This document shows, piece by piece, positions 27,009-37,170 of a stretch of DNA of 64,000 nucleotides. Position numbers and translations under genes: made by a program. Source of the stretch: Methanoculleus taiwanensis. Lineage in GTDB: Archaea > Halobacteriota > Methanomicrobia > Methanomicrobiales > Methanoculleaceae. Every line of letters starts with the position of its first letter. Position 1 is the stretch's first letter. The DNA lies in NCBI RefSeq assembly GCF_004102725.1, contig NZ_LHQS01000001.1, positions 849,327 through 913,326 of the forward strand, read 5' to 3'. The notes under the pieces were generated by a model. The model saw only the letters and a program-made list of their open reading frames with translations, was not told the origin of the DNA and searched no databases.

Positions 27009-27566
27009 TCACACCCGCCGCTCGCCCACTTCCTTCATGAGCCCGTCCATCCATGCGGGAACCCGCACTTCCGTTTTCGGGAATTGAGCAGGGACGTAGG
27101 GTTTGATGTCGACGACGGGGCTGCCGTCGACGGCGTCGAGGCCGGCAACCTCCAGCACGTTCTCCCGCCTTGCATGCAGCCGGACGACGGTCATAAGCAC
27201 GGGGTTCGGACGGGCAGGGCTGCAGGTTGCATAGATCCCCACCTTCGGGATATCCGTCCTGCCCATCGGGTGCACATGGGTGAGCGACCGGCTATCCTCC
27301 GGCACTTTATGCCCCCAGTACAGCACCATGAGATGAGAATACTCCTCGATACCGTCGAGCACCCCGGTACAGTCCTCGCTGAAGACGATCTTCGTGATCG
27401 CCCCGCTCGTGCTGCGGATATGATCCATACTTGCGTCATGCCCTTCCCGCATCGAGATGCCGTCCCTGTCGGCGACGAGGAAAGGCTGCTGTACTGTGCT
27501 GTGGACGGTCCCCACGGGGCGCAGGGTTATGGCCGTACCGATTGAATCGGGTGATGGTCTGTGCAT
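27009..27566 (-). CDS. TrmO/YaeB-family protein, copy 1
   Basis: A 185-residue protein of the family that includes TrmO, the SAM-dependent methylase acting on N6-threonylcarbamoyl-adenosine 37 of tRNA-Thr. Signatures: RPVGTVHS, EEYSHLMVLYWGHK, ATCSPARPNPVLMTVVRL, GLDAVDGSPVVDIKPYVP. The ATG at 27566 has GGAGA about 8 nt upstream; the much longer open frame from 27788 does not look protein-like before this point. A second family member lies inside the mod operon (46526). Both copies border Mo/W-linked genes, so a role outside tRNA is possible. Confidence 0.85.
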   Translation of the reverse strand: MHRPSPDSIGTAITLRPVGTVHSTVQQPFLVADRDGISMREGHDASMDHIRSTSGAITKIVFSEDCTGVLDGIEEYSHLMVLYWGHKVPEDSRSLTHVHPMGRTDIPKVGIYATCSPARPNPVLMTVVRLHARRENVLEVAGLDAVDGSPVVDIKPYVPAQFPKTEVRVPAWMDGLMKEVGERRV

Positions 27567-27833
27567 GATAGTTCTCCGAAGTTCTCTCGACGGATAGTTC
27601 CGCCGTCGGGTACGTAAGCAATTCATGGTTGTATCACTACCGGATGTGGCAATGTGTCCCTGTCGCTGTTGCTCTGTGGAGCTTCCTACCAGCTTTTCCG
27701 GGTGAAAATCTGCGTTTTGCCGGATTTCAGGCCTTATGGCAGGATGATATGGGTTCATTTGCCATAACGGGAAATATTTTTGGTTCAATTGATGAATACT
27801 AATGTCTAAGCAGCCCGGAGAATCAAATCGCGT

Positions 27834-30800
27834 ATGATATCAGTCCTTTATGTTGATGATGAGCCCGCTCTTCTCGATATTGCAAAACTCTTCCTTGAAA
27901 AGAACGGTGAGCTGACCGTCGACACGGTTCCCTCTGCACACGAAGCCATCAGGCAACTGCAGCACCGGACGTACGACGCAATCGTCTCCGATTACCAGAT
28001 GCCCGGGATGGACGGAATCGCGTTCCTGCAGCATGTCCGGTTCGGATTCGATCAGATCCCGTTCATCCTCTTCACCGGCCGGGGGCGTGAAGAGGTTGTC
28101 ATCGAAGCCCTGAACAACGGCGCCGATTTTTACCTGCAGAAAGGAAGCGATCCGAAGGCACAGTTCCGTGAACTCGAGCACAAGATCAGGCACGCTGTCT
28201 ACCGGCGGCGTGCAGAGGTTCAGCTCCAGCAATCAGAGAAACGGATGGCCGATATCATCAATTTTCTGCCGGATGCAACATTCGCCATCGATCCGAAAGG
28301 GCACGTCATAGCGTGGAACAGGGCGATAGAGGAGATGACCGGCGTTGCTGCGGGAGATATCGTCGGCAGGGGGGACTTTGCATACGCTCTTCCGTTCTAT
28401 GGCGAGCGCCGGCGCACGCTGATTGATCTCGTTCTCAAATGCGATAGGGGTTATTCACAGCAGCAGTACTCCAGCATCTCCAGAAGCAGCACCGGTATCG
28501 TTGTTGAAACCGAGTATGCGCATCCCAGGGGCAGAAATGTTGTTCTCTGGGCAAAGGCGGCCCCCCTCTACGACGAACACGGCAATCTGATCGGTGCGAT
28601 CGAATCGATCCGCGATATCACCGCTTTAAAGGCTGCCCAGCAGGACCTGGAGCAGAAGAACGAAGAACTGATGGCGGCGAACGAACAGCTGACTGCTGCT
28701 GAGGAAGAGATTCGCCAGCAGATGGATGAACTCGTCACCGCAGGGCAGGCACTCCGGCAGAGTGACGAGCGTTTCAGGTCGATCTACTGGTGGACGCAGG
28801 ATGTCGTCATCTTCCACGCCCCGTGCCCGGGTGATGATGGCGACGTACCTGATTTCCTGATCGCCGACTGCAACCCGGCGTTTGAGCAGACATTCGGCAT
28901 TCCCCGGGAGAAGGCAGTTGGCATGCGGGCGTCCGGGCTCTACGCCGACAGAAATCCGTCAGATAGAGAGATCTACCGCAGCGTCGCCGAGACCCGGGAT
29001 TCTGTCCGGTTCGAGACATACTGCCCGCGTGAGGAGAGGCACTTCAGTGTTTGTGCCGTGCCCGTCGGCGAGGGCGGGTTTGCAACGATGAGCACGGATA
29101 TCACGGACAGGATTGCATTCGAAAAGGCGCTGCTTGCCAAAACCGAAGACTTGGAGGCTGCGAATCAACACCTGACGGCGATGGAGGAGGAACTTCGCCA
29201 GCAGATGGATGATCTTGCCGCTGCGCACGATGAGATCCGCAGGAGCGAGACGCGCTACCGGGCGGTCGTCGAGGAGCAGACTGAGATGATCTGCCGGTTC
29301 ACGCCGGGCTTCATCTTTTCGTTCGCCAATGAAGCGTTCTGCCGGTTTTTTGGTAAAAAGCGGGAAGACTTTCTGAAACGCAGGATCGACCCGGCGTTCA
29401 TCCATCCGGATGATATCGGGAGGATACGCATACAACTGGAGGCGCTCACCGCCGAACACCCTGATGTGACGGTAGATCAGCGGGTGATGCTCTCCGACGG
29501 CGTGGTGCGCTGGGTGAAGTGGAATATCCGTGGACTGTACTTCACATCGGGTGAGATCTTCGGCTACCAGGCGGTGGGGCGCGACATCACCGATTACCTG
29601 CAGGTGAAGCATGCGGTCGAGCAGCGGTATCGCTTTGAGAAGACCCTTGCCGCCGTATCATCGCGGTTCATCACCCATGCTTCCTTTGATGCGGCAGTCA
29701 CTGAATCCCTGCGGGATGTTGGAGTCCTGAGCGGTGCCTGCCGTGCGTATCTGTTCCTCCTGGACGGCGGCGGGAAGAGCATCAGCAATACCCACGAATG
29801 GTGCGGCGAAGGGGTAGTCTCCGAGCAGGATGCTCTCCAGAACCTCCCCTGCGATATGTTCCCGTGGTGGATGGCACGCCTTCGCAATGGCGAGATCATC
29901 GTCATCCCCGACGTTTCGTCGCTCCCGGAAGAGGCCTGTGCAGAGAGGGAGATCCTTGAGAGCCAGAGTATACAATCGGTTCTGGTTCTGCCGGTGCAGA
30001 TCCGCGGAGAACTCATCGGGTTTATCGGGCTTGACAATGTCACCTGCACCCGGGAGTGGTGCCCGGAAGATGCGGAGCTCCTCCGCATATCGTCGGAGCT
30101 CATCGGCAGCGCACTGGAGCGAAAGCGCATGGAGGATGCCCTCCGGGAGAGAGAGGCGCATTTCCAGTTCCTGGTGAATCACTCCTCCGACATCTTCCTG
30201 ATCGTCAACCCGGACGCCACGATCCGCTACGTCAGTCCCGTCGTCGCCACTATCACCGGGTATCCGGCAGAAGAATGTACGGGGTCGATCTTCGACCATG
30301 CGCATCCCGACGACGCCCCGCTCCTCCGCCGGCACTGGAACGATATGATCCGCAATCGGACTGCCTCGTTTCAGTTCGATTACCGTGCGATCCATAAGTA
30401 CGGAAACCTGCTCTACTTTGAGGGATTGGGGCAGAATTATCTGGACGATCCGTCGATTCACGGCATCATCGTGAACATCCGCGACGTTACCGGGAGGAAG
30501 CGGACGGAACGGGCGGTGCAGGAAGCGAACCGAAAACTGCATCTGCTCTCGAGCGTTACCCGGCACGATATTCTCAATCAGGTGACGGTTCAGCTCGGGT
30601 ACGCCGAGATTGCCGGGCAGAGTAGTTCCGCCAGCGAACTCTGTGAATGCATCCGGAACTTCGAGAGCTCGGCCCGCACGATCCAGCGGCAGATCGAATT
30701 TACTCGCGACTACCAGAACCTCGGGATAAAAAATCCCGTCTGGATAAGCATCTCCGACGTTCTTGCGAAGGTCAGGGAGCCGCATGTCGTCATTCACAAC

Positions 30801-31157
30801 GATCTCTGGGGCATAGAGATCTTCGGAGACCCGCTTCTTGAGAAGGTGTTTGAAAACCTGCTTGACAACACTATCCGCCACGGCACGAATGCGACCACGG
30901 TTCGTGTCTCCTATCGTATATCCCCCGACGGGTTGACGATCCTCTGGGAGGATGACGGTACCGGGATTCCCGATAGCCAGAAAGAATTGATATTCGAACG
31001 GGGATATGGAAGAAATACGGGGCTTGGTCTGTACCTGTCGCGGGAGATCCTTGCTATAACCGGTATCGCTCTCCGGGAGACGGGAACCTTTGGCGAGGGG
31101 GCGCGGTTCGAGATATCCGTGCCGAACGGGGCATATACGATCACGGCAGCTGCCTGA
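27834..31157 (+). CDS. Hybrid sensor histidine kinase: REC, four PAS, GAF, kinase core
   Basis: A 1107-residue cytoplasmic sensor. Order: receiver domain (1-125, phospho-Asp in IVSDYQMPGMDG near residue 53), PAS (about 140-260), coiled coil, PAS (about 310-420), coiled coil, PAS (about 475-590), GAF (about 605-765), PAS (about 770-890), histidine box TRHDILNQ (His near 911) and an ATPase domain with FENLLDNTIRHG and DDGTGIPDSQKELIF. No membrane segment is visible, so it senses internal signals. The receiver at the N-terminus is common in Methanomicrobiales. No separate response regulator is adjacent; ligand unknown. Confidence 0.93.
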   Translation: MISVLYVDDEPALLDIAKLFLEKNGELTVDTVPSAHEAIRQLQHRTYDAIVSDYQMPGMDGIAFLQHVRFGFDQIPFILFTGRGREEVVIEALNNGADFYLQKGSDPKAQFRELEHKIRHAVYRRRAEVQLQQSEKRMADIINFLPDATFAIDPKGHVIAWNRAIEEMTGVAAGDIVGRGDFAYALPFYGERRRTLIDLVLKCDRGYSQQQYSSISRSSTGIVVETEYAHPRGRNVVLWAKAAPLYDEHGNLIGAIESIRDITALKAAQQDLEQKNEELMAANEQLTAAEEEIRQQMDELVTAGQALRQSDERFRSIYWWTQDVVIFHAPCPGDDGDVPDFLIADCNPAFEQTFGIPREKAVGMRASGLYADRNPSDREIYRSVAETRDSVRFETYCPREERHFSVCAVPVGEGGFATMSTDITDRIAFEKALLAKTEDLEAANQHLTAMEEELRQQMDDLAAAHDEIRRSETRYRAVVEEQTEMICRFTPGFIFSFANEAFCRFFGKKREDFLKRRIDPAFIHPDDIGRIRIQLEALTAEHPDVTVDQRVMLSDGVVRWVKWNIRGLYFTSGEIFGYQAVGRDITDYLQVKHAVEQRYRFEKTLAAVSSRFITHASFDAAVTESLRDVGVLSGACRAYLFLLDGGGKSISNTHEWCGEGVVSEQDALQNLPCDMFPWWMARLRNGEIIVIPDVSSLPEEACAEREILESQSIQSVLVLPVQIRGELIGFIGLDNVTCTREWCPEDAELLRISSELIGSALERKRMEDALREREAHFQFLVNHSSDIFLIVNPDATIRYVSPVVATITGYPAEECTGSIFDHAHPDDAPLLRRHWNDMIRNRTASFQFDYRAIHKYGNLLYFEGLGQNYLDDPSIHGIIVNIRDVTGRKRTERAVQEANRKLHLLSSVTRHDILNQVTVQLGYAEIAGQSSSASELCECIRNFESSARTIQRQIEFTRDYQNLGIKNPVWISISDVLAKVREPHVVIHNDLWGIEIFGDPLLEKVFENLLDNTIRHGTNATTVRVSYRISPDGLTILWEDDGTGIPDSQKELIFERGYGRNTGLGLYLSREILAITGIALRETGTFGEGARFEISVPNGAYTITAAA

Positions 31158-31256
31158 TCAGCCCCGCCCTGGAACCGGTATGGCCGTAAGGAGACCTGAT
31201 CGCCGCTGCTCCGTGATCACCGGCATCGGCCGGACCGGTTCCTCTTCAATCCCGTA

Positions 31257-31691
31257 TCACGCCGTCGCTGCCCGTACCATGGGGCAGACGTTACACCCCT
31301 CCATCTCGCCGAAGCAGAAGGCGAACCGCTCCCTGATCGACGTCGGAAGATCTTTTTCCGGGATCGGCACCCAGCCGAAAGTTCCGTAGAACGGGATCAG
31401 GATGAGCGTTGAGTGGATGTAGATCGTCTCGTGCCCGCATCTGTCGAGCAGTGCCAGGACGGCAACCCGTGCGAGCCCTCTGCCCCGGTAGTCGTCCAGC
31501 GTAAAGACGCAGTCCATCTCGTTGCCGTCCGGGTGCCGGGTGAACCGGGCGGTCGCGGCGAGATTTCCGTCCTCGAAGACGCCGAAGATGCGTTCGGAAT
31601 CCGGGTCGGCCTTCTGGCCGCGGTACTTCTTCCATACCTCCTCGGCGAGCGGGAACTCGGCAGGCATAAGTTCACGGGCAGTCTCTGTCAT
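31257..31691 (-). CDS. GNAT-family N-acetyltransferase
   Basis: A 144-residue acetyltransferase-like protein with the acetyl-CoA-binding core DDYRGRGLARVAVLALLDRCG and the following TLILIPFYGTFGWVPI strand typical of GNAT enzymes. The C-terminal part holds Cys residues (FCFGEMEGCNVCPMV). Start taken at ATG 31691 (MTETARELMPAEF); a longer frame to 31766 exists. It lies downstream of arsM on the same strand with a 210-bp gap. Substrate unknown; its short length argues against the beta-lysine acetyltransferase AblB. Confidence 0.8.
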   Translation of the reverse strand: MTETARELMPAEFPLAEEVWKKYRGQKADPDSERIFGVFEDGNLAATARFTRHPDGNEMDCVFTLDDYRGRGLARVAVLALLDRCGHETIYIHSTLILIPFYGTFGWVPIPEKDLPTSIRERFAFCFGEMEGCNVCPMVRAATA

Positions 31692-31901
31692 CTGATCGGT
31701 ATACTGCACCGCTGCTCGTGAAGCTATCGGAGCGGTACGGCTCAGCCCCCGCCGCAACATGATCACCAGCGGTGCGAGCGCCCTCCTCCTGCGGGGAACA
31801 CCTCACCCGGATACTGGCGTCGGGATACTGCGGCCTGCATCACGCGCCCCTCTAAAAAAGACTGCGTCTTCTCCGGCTGCTGCCGGAGACGTTCCGCCGG
31901 G

Positions 31902-32756
31902 CTACCGTGTCCCGCAGCAGGCGCACCCGGTCGGTTTCCGGGCGCTGACCTTGACGCTCACGATGCTCTCGAGGAGCGCTTTCCGCCCGGCTTCGTCGAG
32001 GGAGAGGCCGTCGAGAGTCTCTGCAAGCACCGGTTCGCTGACGATATGGTCGAGCGGGAAGACCGTCTCCCCGACGACCGTAATCTCGTCGAAGCCAGCA
32101 CCGGCGATCTCCCTGAGATACTCGCCCTTCTGCAGCGCTCCGGAGACGCAGCTCGTGTAGAAGAGCTCCGACTCGTGGATGGGCGCCGGGAGGGGCATCG
32201 TCAGCACGATGTCCGAGACCATGAGCCTCCCTCCCGGGCGGAGCACCCGGAAAGCCTCCGCAAAGACCTGTCGTTTGTCGGGCGAGAGATTGATGACGCA
32301 GTTTGAGATGATCGCGTCGACCGAGCTGTCCGCCACCGGGAGGTGCTCAATCTCGCCGAGCCGGAACTCGACGTTGGCGTACCCGGCTTTCCGTGCATTC
32401 TCCCGCGCCCGCTCGAGCATCTCGGGGGTCATATCGACGCCGATCACCCGCCCTGTCTCCCCGACCCGCTCGGCCGCGAGGAAACTGTCAAAACCGCCCC
32501 CGGATCCGAGATCGAGGACGGTCTCGCCCTCCCGAAGGGACGCAAGCGCCACGGGATTCCCGCACCCGAGCCCGAGGTTCGCGCCCTCCGGAACTCCTCC
32601 GATCTCCTCCGCCGAGTAGCCAAGGCCAAGGCTCACCGACTCGACCGACCGGCCGCTACCGCAGCACCCGCTGCCGCATCCGCACCCCGATGCTTCCTGC
32701 CGGGCCACCTGCCCGTATCTGCTTCGCACCTGTCTGCGAACGTTGTCTTCCTTCAT
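31902..32756 (-). CDS. arsM: Arsenite methyltransferase
   Basis: A 284-residue SAM-dependent methyltransferase. The N-terminus has a Cys cluster (CGCGSGCCGSG), then the SAM-binding motif VLDLGSGGGFDSFLAA, the conserved ISNCVINLSPDK and the Cys of YTSCVSGALQ, which together mark ArsM enzymes that methylate As(III) on Cys residues. It ends CACCGTR. ATG 32756 has GGAGC about 9 nt upstream and follows the AbrB-type regulator gene by 22 bp. It detoxifies arsenic as methylated volatile species. Confidence 0.92.
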   Translation of the reverse strand: MKEDNVRRQVRSRYGQVARQEASGCGCGSGCCGSGRSVESVSLGLGYSAEEIGGVPEGANLGLGCGNPVALASLREGETVLDLGSGGGFDSFLAAERVGETGRVIGVDMTPEMLERARENARKAGYANVEFRLGEIEHLPVADSSVDAIISNCVINLSPDKRQVFAEAFRVLRPGGRLMVSDIVLTMPLPAPIHESELFYTSCVSGALQKGEYLREIAGAGFDEITVVGETVFPLDHIVSEPVLAETLDGLSLDEAGRKALLESIVSVKVSARKPTGCACCGTR

Positions 32757-32778
32757 CGTTAAAGCTCCGTATGGGGTC

Positions 32779-33048
32779 TTATTCCCTGCCGCCTGCGATA
32801 TCTTCCATCATGGGAGCAAGGAGGTTCGTTACCATCCTGTTGAAATGATCCGCCTTGATCAGCGTGATGCAGCAGACGTCGCCCTCGTTTTCCCAGAAGA
32901 CGACCGCAAGCCGGTCGCCGGGAGCGATCTTCGCCCTTTCTCGGATATCTTTCGGAAGCACCATCTGCCCCCGCGCGTCGACGCTCACGACTGCTTCGAT
33001 GGAGCAGGAACAGGGGGACGGCCGATCATCTCTCGGGATGTTTGCCAT
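32779..33048 (-). CDS. AbrB/SpoVT-type DNA-binding protein with N-terminal CxC motif
   Basis: An 89-residue protein. After an N-terminal PCSCS stretch comes the swapped-hairpin AbrB fold, VVSVDARGQMVLPKDIRERAKIAPGDRLAVVFWENEGD. Such proteins bind DNA as dimers. The CxC pair, plus a VCC further on, could bind As(III) or another soft metal, so it may sense the substrate of the neighbouring ArsM. The ATG has GGTGA 6 nt upstream, and the gene is first in the arsM operon. Confidence 0.85.
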   Translation of the reverse strand: MANIPRDDRPSPCSCSIEAVVSVDARGQMVLPKDIRERAKIAPGDRLAVVFWENEGDVCCITLIKADHFNRMVTNLLAPMMEDIAGGRE

Positions 33049-33082
33049 GCAGGTTCACCATATGATGGTGGTCGGGCACAGC

Positions 33083-33108
33083 GTATAAAATTTCTGAATG
33101 TTCTGAAT
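33083..33108 (-). promoter_or_regulatory. Promoter and direct repeat upstream of abrB-arsM
   Basis: On the minus strand, a TATA-like AATTTTATACG lies at about 33083-33093. Directly upstream is a tandem repeat, TTCTGAAT at 33092-33099 and again at 33101-33108 (9-bp period), a plausible binding site for the AbrB-type protein or another regulator. Confidence 0.4.
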
Positions 33109-33202
33109 AATCAGGAGATTGGGATCTGCCTGTTCAAGAAGTGTTGTCACAGAGGTTACGGCAGAGCCCGAACACTCCGGGGTGGAACCCCTGCCGCCTG
33201 TT

Positions 33203-34348
33203 TCAGGTGATCAGGGGCGGCACCTGCCGGACCTCCTCTTCCGTCCTGGTGATCCTGCTCTCCCGCACGAGATCGGCATAGTCGTCGAACCATACCGCCT
33301 CCGGGAGTCTCCGGTAGACCATAAACTTCCCGATATCCTCCCTCCTTGCCGCCTGGTGATATTTGAGATAAACATGCTCGTCGTCGAGCCCGACGACTGC
33401 GATCTTCCCGGTGCGATGCGACATGGCGAAGATCGACCGCCTGGCAAGCCCGGAGCAGCGGCTTTTGGCCTGTTCAAAGATCCGGTAGCCCTCCTCCACC
33501 GGCACGGCGAAGTGCTGGTTGCCGAGTGTCGGGCGGCACTGGAAGACGTAGTAGGGGGCGACGCCGGCAAACGAGAGGCTCCGGAAGAGCTCTGTGAGCA
33601 CCGCCGGGTCGTCGTTGATGCCTTTGAGGAGGGGTGTCTGGTTCGCGAGCATCGCACCGGCGCTCTGCAGGATATCGAGCGCCCGGAGAGCCGGATCGGT
33701 CAGCTCCCGCGGATGGGTGAACTGCGTCATGATGTAGATCCGCCCTTCCGGGGTGCTGTAGCGCCGGATCATCCCGGGGAGGGCTGGGTCGTCGATGATG
33801 CGGTAGGGATTGAACGCCGGGATCTTGGTGCCGATCCGGACGATCTTCACGTGCTCGATCTCCCGAATCTGCCTGATGATCCGCTCAAGCCGGGGCGTCG
33901 CGAGGAACAGGGGATCGCCGCCGGAGATGAGGACGCCCGAGATCTCGGGATGCTGGCGAATGTAGGCGATATCGGCCGAAATATCCCTCGCCACCTCATT
34001 GGTGTGCTGCATGAAGAGCCGTTTCCTGAAGCAGTAGCGGCAGTATCCCGCGCAGAGATCGCTCACAAGCAGGAGGGCGGTCTGGTCGTACTTGTGCTCC
34101 ATCCCGGGTGCCACCACGTAGGCGCTCTCCCCGGACGCATCGAGGCTCCCCCATTCCACGAGTTCCTCGGGATCGGGGATGGCGATCCTCCTGATAGGAT
34201 CGCCGGGGTCGCGCCAGTCGATGAGGGAGAGGTAGTAATCGTTCGAGCGGAACGCGAATTTACGCGCTACTTCGGCGAGTTGCTCCCGCTCGTCCGCAGG
34301 GATTTGCACGACCTTCCTGATATCGGTAGTGTACTTTGGTCCGGCCAT
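33203..34348 (-). CDS. KamA-family radical SAM aminomutase (lysine 2,3-aminomutase-like)
   Basis: A 381-residue radical SAM enzyme. The iron-sulfur motif [11 protein letters not shown] (CX3CX2C) is followed by [12 protein letters not shown] and [15 protein letters not shown], typical of lysine 2,3-aminomutases that use SAM and PLP to move an amino group. It is shorter than AblA, the beta-lysine enzyme of methanogen salt adaptation, and no acetyltransferase AblB is adjacent, so the exact substrate is open. A TATA element at about 34374-34384 suggests a leaderless mRNA starting at ATG 34348. Confidence 0.85.
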   Translation of the reverse strand: MAGPKYTTDIRKVVQIPADEREQLAEVARKFAFRSNDYYLSLIDWRDPGDPIRRIAIPDPEELVEWGSLDASGESAYVVAPGMEHKYDQTALLLVSDLCAGYCRYCFRKRLFMQHTNEVARDISADIAYIRQHPEISGVLISGGDPLFLATPRLERIIRQIREIEHVKIVRIGTKIPAFNPYRIIDDPALPGMIRRYSTPEGRIYIMTQFTHPRELTDPALRALDILQSAGAMLANQTPLLKGINDDPAVLTELFRSLSFAGVAPYYVFQCRPTLGNQHFAVPVEEGYRIFEQAKSRCSGLARRSIFAMSHRTGKIAVVGLDDEHVYLKYHQAARREDIGKFMVYRRLPEAVWFDDYADLVRESRITRTEEEVRQVPPLIT

Positions 34349-34587
34349 TCTGGTTCCCGAATACTATTCCAAAATATTTATACAAATCGGGAAATCGAAG
34401 GTCCGGAGTACCTCGCTTCCGGGAGGGATCGAGGTCTCTGCTCCGAACCCGTAATGCCGTGATGCGTCCCGCAGGGGAGAACGGGGCCGGTTCGTCAGGC
34501 AGAGCGATGCCTCAAAGGAACTCTGATGGGCACCGGCACACATACCTTTTCTGCCGTCACTATCTGTTCATACGTACGGAAGCTACC

Positions 34588-35397
34588 ATGAATCCAACGA
34601 CATGCGCCGATATCCTGGCGCGCGTGCGGTCGGCGCGGCCGCTCGTGCACCATATCACGAACTGTGTTACGATCAACGACTGCGCCAATATTACGATAGC
34701 CGCCGGTGCCGCCCCGGTGATGGCCGCGGCTCCCGAAGAGGCGGGCGAGATGGTCGGTGCTGCAGGCGCGCTCGTCCTGAACATCGGGACACTCTCCCGC
34801 GATCAGGTCGAATCCATGCTCATCGCCGGCGTGAGGGCGAACGAACTCGGTATCCCGGTCGTCCTCGACCCGGTCGGCGCGGGGGCGACACGGCTACGAA
34901 CCGAGAGTGTCGCGCGGCTCCTCGACCGGATCGAGATCGCCGTCCTGAAAGGGAACGCCGGCGAGATCGGCACGATAGCCGGTACCGGAGGACGTGTCCG
35001 GGGCGTGGATTCGGGCGGCGTCACCGGTGACCCGGTCGAGACCGCACGGGAATGCGCTCGCACGACCGGAGCCGTCATCGCGATGAGCGGGGCGACCGAT
35101 ATCGTCACCGACGGCAGAAGGGTCGTCCTGGTAGAAAACGGCACGCCCCTGATGGGGCAACTATCGGGTACCGGGTGCATGGCGGCATCGGTCACGGGAG
35201 CCTTCGTCGCGGTCGAGAGCGACCGCACAATCGCGGCGGCAGCGGCGCTCGCGGCATTCGGAAGAGCGGGAGAGCGTGCGGCTGCGAAGGCGAGCGGCCC
35301 CTACTCCTTCCGGACGGGGCTTATCGACGAGCTCTTCACCCTCACGGAGGACGATCTCGCCGGACACACACGGGTGAGGACGATCGATGGCCTATGA
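34588..35397 (+). CDS. thiM: Hydroxyethylthiazole kinase
   Basis: A 269-residue thiamine salvage kinase that phosphorylates 4-methyl-5-(2-hydroxyethyl)thiazole. Signatures: [52 protein letters not shown], and the catalytic [15 protein letters not shown]. Length is normal. ATG 34588 is the start that gives the standard N-terminus; the open frame from 34336 runs into the promoter region of the divergent KamA gene. It overlaps thiE by 11 bp. Confidence 0.95.
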   Translation: MNPTTCADILARVRSARPLVHHITNCVTINDCANITIAAGAAPVMAAAPEEAGEMVGAAGALVLNIGTLSRDQVESMLIAGVRANELGIPVVLDPVGAGATRLRTESVARLLDRIEIAVLKGNAGEIGTIAGTGGRVRGVDSGGVTGDPVETARECARTTGAVIAMSGATDIVTDGRRVVLVENGTPLMGQLSGTGCMAASVTGAFVAVESDRTIAAAAALAAFGRAGERAAAKASGPYSFRTGLIDELFTLTEDDLAGHTRVRTIDGL

Positions 35398-36028
35398 CCT
35401 CTACGTGGTGACCGACGAAGCGATCGGCCGCGGCCGGACGCACGCCGAGCTTGCCCGGTCTGCGGTCGCCGGCGGGGCGGATGCCATTCAGCTCCGCGAC
35501 AAAACACTCTCGTGCCGGGACCTCCTCGCGGCCGCACACGAGATCCGGGCGGTCACCTCTGCAGGAGACGCCCTCTTCATCGTGAACGACCGCCTTGACG
35601 TGGCGCTTGCCGCAGGAGCGGACGGCGTCCACCTCGGGCAGAGCGATCTGCCGCTCGAATCTGCACGACGGATCGCACCGCCCGGTTTCATCATCGGCGT
35701 CTCCGTAGGATCCGTCGAAGAAGCGGCTTTTGCCGTGGCCGGCGGCGCCGATTACGTCGCGCTCAGCCCGGTATTCTCGACCGGATCGAAAGAGGATGCC
35801 GGCTCCGGCTACGGGCTTGCCGTCCTTGCCGCGATCCGGTCGGCAGTCTCCGTACCCGTGCTGGCGATCGGCGGTATCGGGTGCCATAATGTCGGGGAGG
35901 TGATCGCCGCCGGAGCCGACGGCGTCGCGGTCATCTCGGCGGTGGTTGGTGCATCGGACGTTACGGCGGCCGTATGTGGGCTGAAATCGCTGATCGCCGC
36001 TGCAAAAGAGGGTGGCGGCCGCCGGTGA
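35387..36028 (+). CDS. thiE: Thiamine-phosphate synthase
   Basis: A 213-residue TIM-barrel enzyme that joins the thiazole and pyrimidine phosphates into thiamine phosphate. Signatures: [95 protein letters not shown] follows GTGAGGA by 6 nt within the end of thiM, so it is translationally coupled to it. No thiC or thiD is nearby. Confidence 0.95.
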   Translation: MAYDLYVVTDEAIGRGRTHAELARSAVAGGADAIQLRDKTLSCRDLLAAAHEIRAVTSAGDALFIVNDRLDVALAAGADGVHLGQSDLPLESARRIAPPGFIIGVSVGSVEEAAFAVAGGADYVALSPVFSTGSKEDAGSGYGLAVLAAIRSAVSVPVLAIGGIGCHNVGEVIAAGADGVAVISAVVGASDVTAAVCGLKSLIAAAKEGGGRR

Positions 36029-36034
36029 TCCGTC

Positions 36035-36856
36035 CTACCGGGGGAGGGCCAGCATCCGTTCGATCGCCGTCCGTGCCCGGGCGGCGACGTCTTCCGGCAC
36101 CGTCACCCGCGGCTTTAGCCGCTCGAGGGCTCGGAGCACCGCGGAGAGATTGGTCTTCTTCATATTGACGCAGATCGCCCTGTTCGAGAGAGGGTAAAAG
36201 ACCTTCCCCGGGCACTGCTTTTCGAGCTGGTGCAGGAGCCCTACCTCGGTGCCGATGACGAACTCCCGGGCTGTGCTCGTGCAGGCATGCCTGACCATCC
36301 CTGAGGTCGAGAAGACGTGATCGGCGAGATCGATCACCCCGGGGCGGCACTCGGGGTGGACGAGCACCTCGGCATCCGGGTGAGCCCGCCGGGCTGCCGC
36401 CACTTCATCGGCCGTCATCCGCTCGTGGACGATGCAGTAGCCGTCCCAGGGGAGGACTTCTTTTGCCGTGAACCGGGCGACGTAGCGGGCGAGGTTTCTG
36501 TCCGGGAGGAAGATCACCTGTTCCGCGGCGAGCGACTCGACGACGGCGACGGCGTTTGCGGAGGTGCAGCAGATATCGCTCTCCGCTTTTACTTCTGCCG
36601 AGGTGTTGACGTAGGCGACGGCGGCGGCATCCGGGAACCGCTGCCGGAGCACCCGCACCTCCCCGGCGGTGATCATCCTGGCCATGGGGCAGCAGGCGTC
36701 TGCGGCGGGCAGGACGACCGTTTTCTCCGGCGAGAGGATCGCTGCCGTCTCGGCCATGAAATCGACGCCGCAGAAGACGATGACGTCGCTATCGAGATTC
36801 GCCGCCGCTCGTGCAAGTTCGAGCGAGTCTCCGACAAGATCGGCGATATCCTGCAC
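36035..36856 (-). CDS. nadA: Quinolinate synthase, start region disrupted
   Basis: Quinolinate synthase makes quinolinate from iminoaspartate and dihydroxyacetone phosphate using a 4Fe-4S cluster. VIFCGVDFMAETAAIL, DACCPMARM, VHPECRP, STSGM and NRAICVNMKKT are present. The coordinates begin at a GTG, but homology clearly continues upstream to about 36945 (ETVLRQIAALKGERN, VLAHNYQVPEVQD), including the essential His of AHNYQ. No ATG, GTG or TTG lies in that frame before an in-frame TAG at 36983. A GTG at 36975 is out of frame by one (GA) unit. Possible frameshift, sequence error or rare start codon. Confidence 0.88.
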   Translation of the reverse strand: MQDIADLVGDSLELARAAANLDSDVIVFCGVDFMAETAAILSPEKTVVLPAADACCPMARMITAGEVRVLRQRFPDAAAVAYVNTSAEVKAESDICCTSANAVAVVESLAAEQVIFLPDRNLARYVARFTAKEVLPWDGYCIVHERMTADEVAAARRAHPDAEVLVHPECRPGVIDLADHVFSTSGMVRHACTSTAREFVIGTEVGLLHQLEKQCPGKVFYPLSNRAICVNMKKTNLSAVLRALERLKPRVTVPEDVAARARTAIERMLALPR

Positions 36857-36933
36857 CTCGGGAACCTGGTAGTTATGCGCGAGAACCGTCGCGTTCCGCT
36901 CGCCCTTCAGTGCGGCAATCTGCCGGAGTACGG

Positions 36934-36945
36934 TCTCTCTCTCTC
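36934..36945 (-). repeat. (GA)6 dinucleotide tract at the nadA N-terminus
   Basis: Six GA units on the coding strand. Removing one unit would place the GTG at 36975 in frame with the nadA body and give a continuous gene; with six units the frame is broken. It is either a slippage-prone site or a sequencing/assembly error. Confidence 0.7.
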
Positions 36946-37170
36946 GGGGAGTATCGGAAACGGGGATAGTATCACAACCTGTCTATCTTCGCGGTAGTAC
37001 CGGGAACGTCACGATGTGACCCTTCCGTGCGGTCTCTTGCCGGCGGCGCCGGCGGTGCCGAATTGCATCCCGCGAATGCTGGATGAACTGGATCTCGCGA
37101 TCCTGAAAAATGTTCCCCCGAATCCTGCAGGATATTTATGGGGTGGCGGGATCAACCCTCTGCTATATCT

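Noticed and set aside
33203-34348. Naming the KamA-family gene ablA for beta-lysine osmolyte synthesis
   Set aside because: AblA is normally paired with ablB, which is absent; the nearby GNAT protein is too short.
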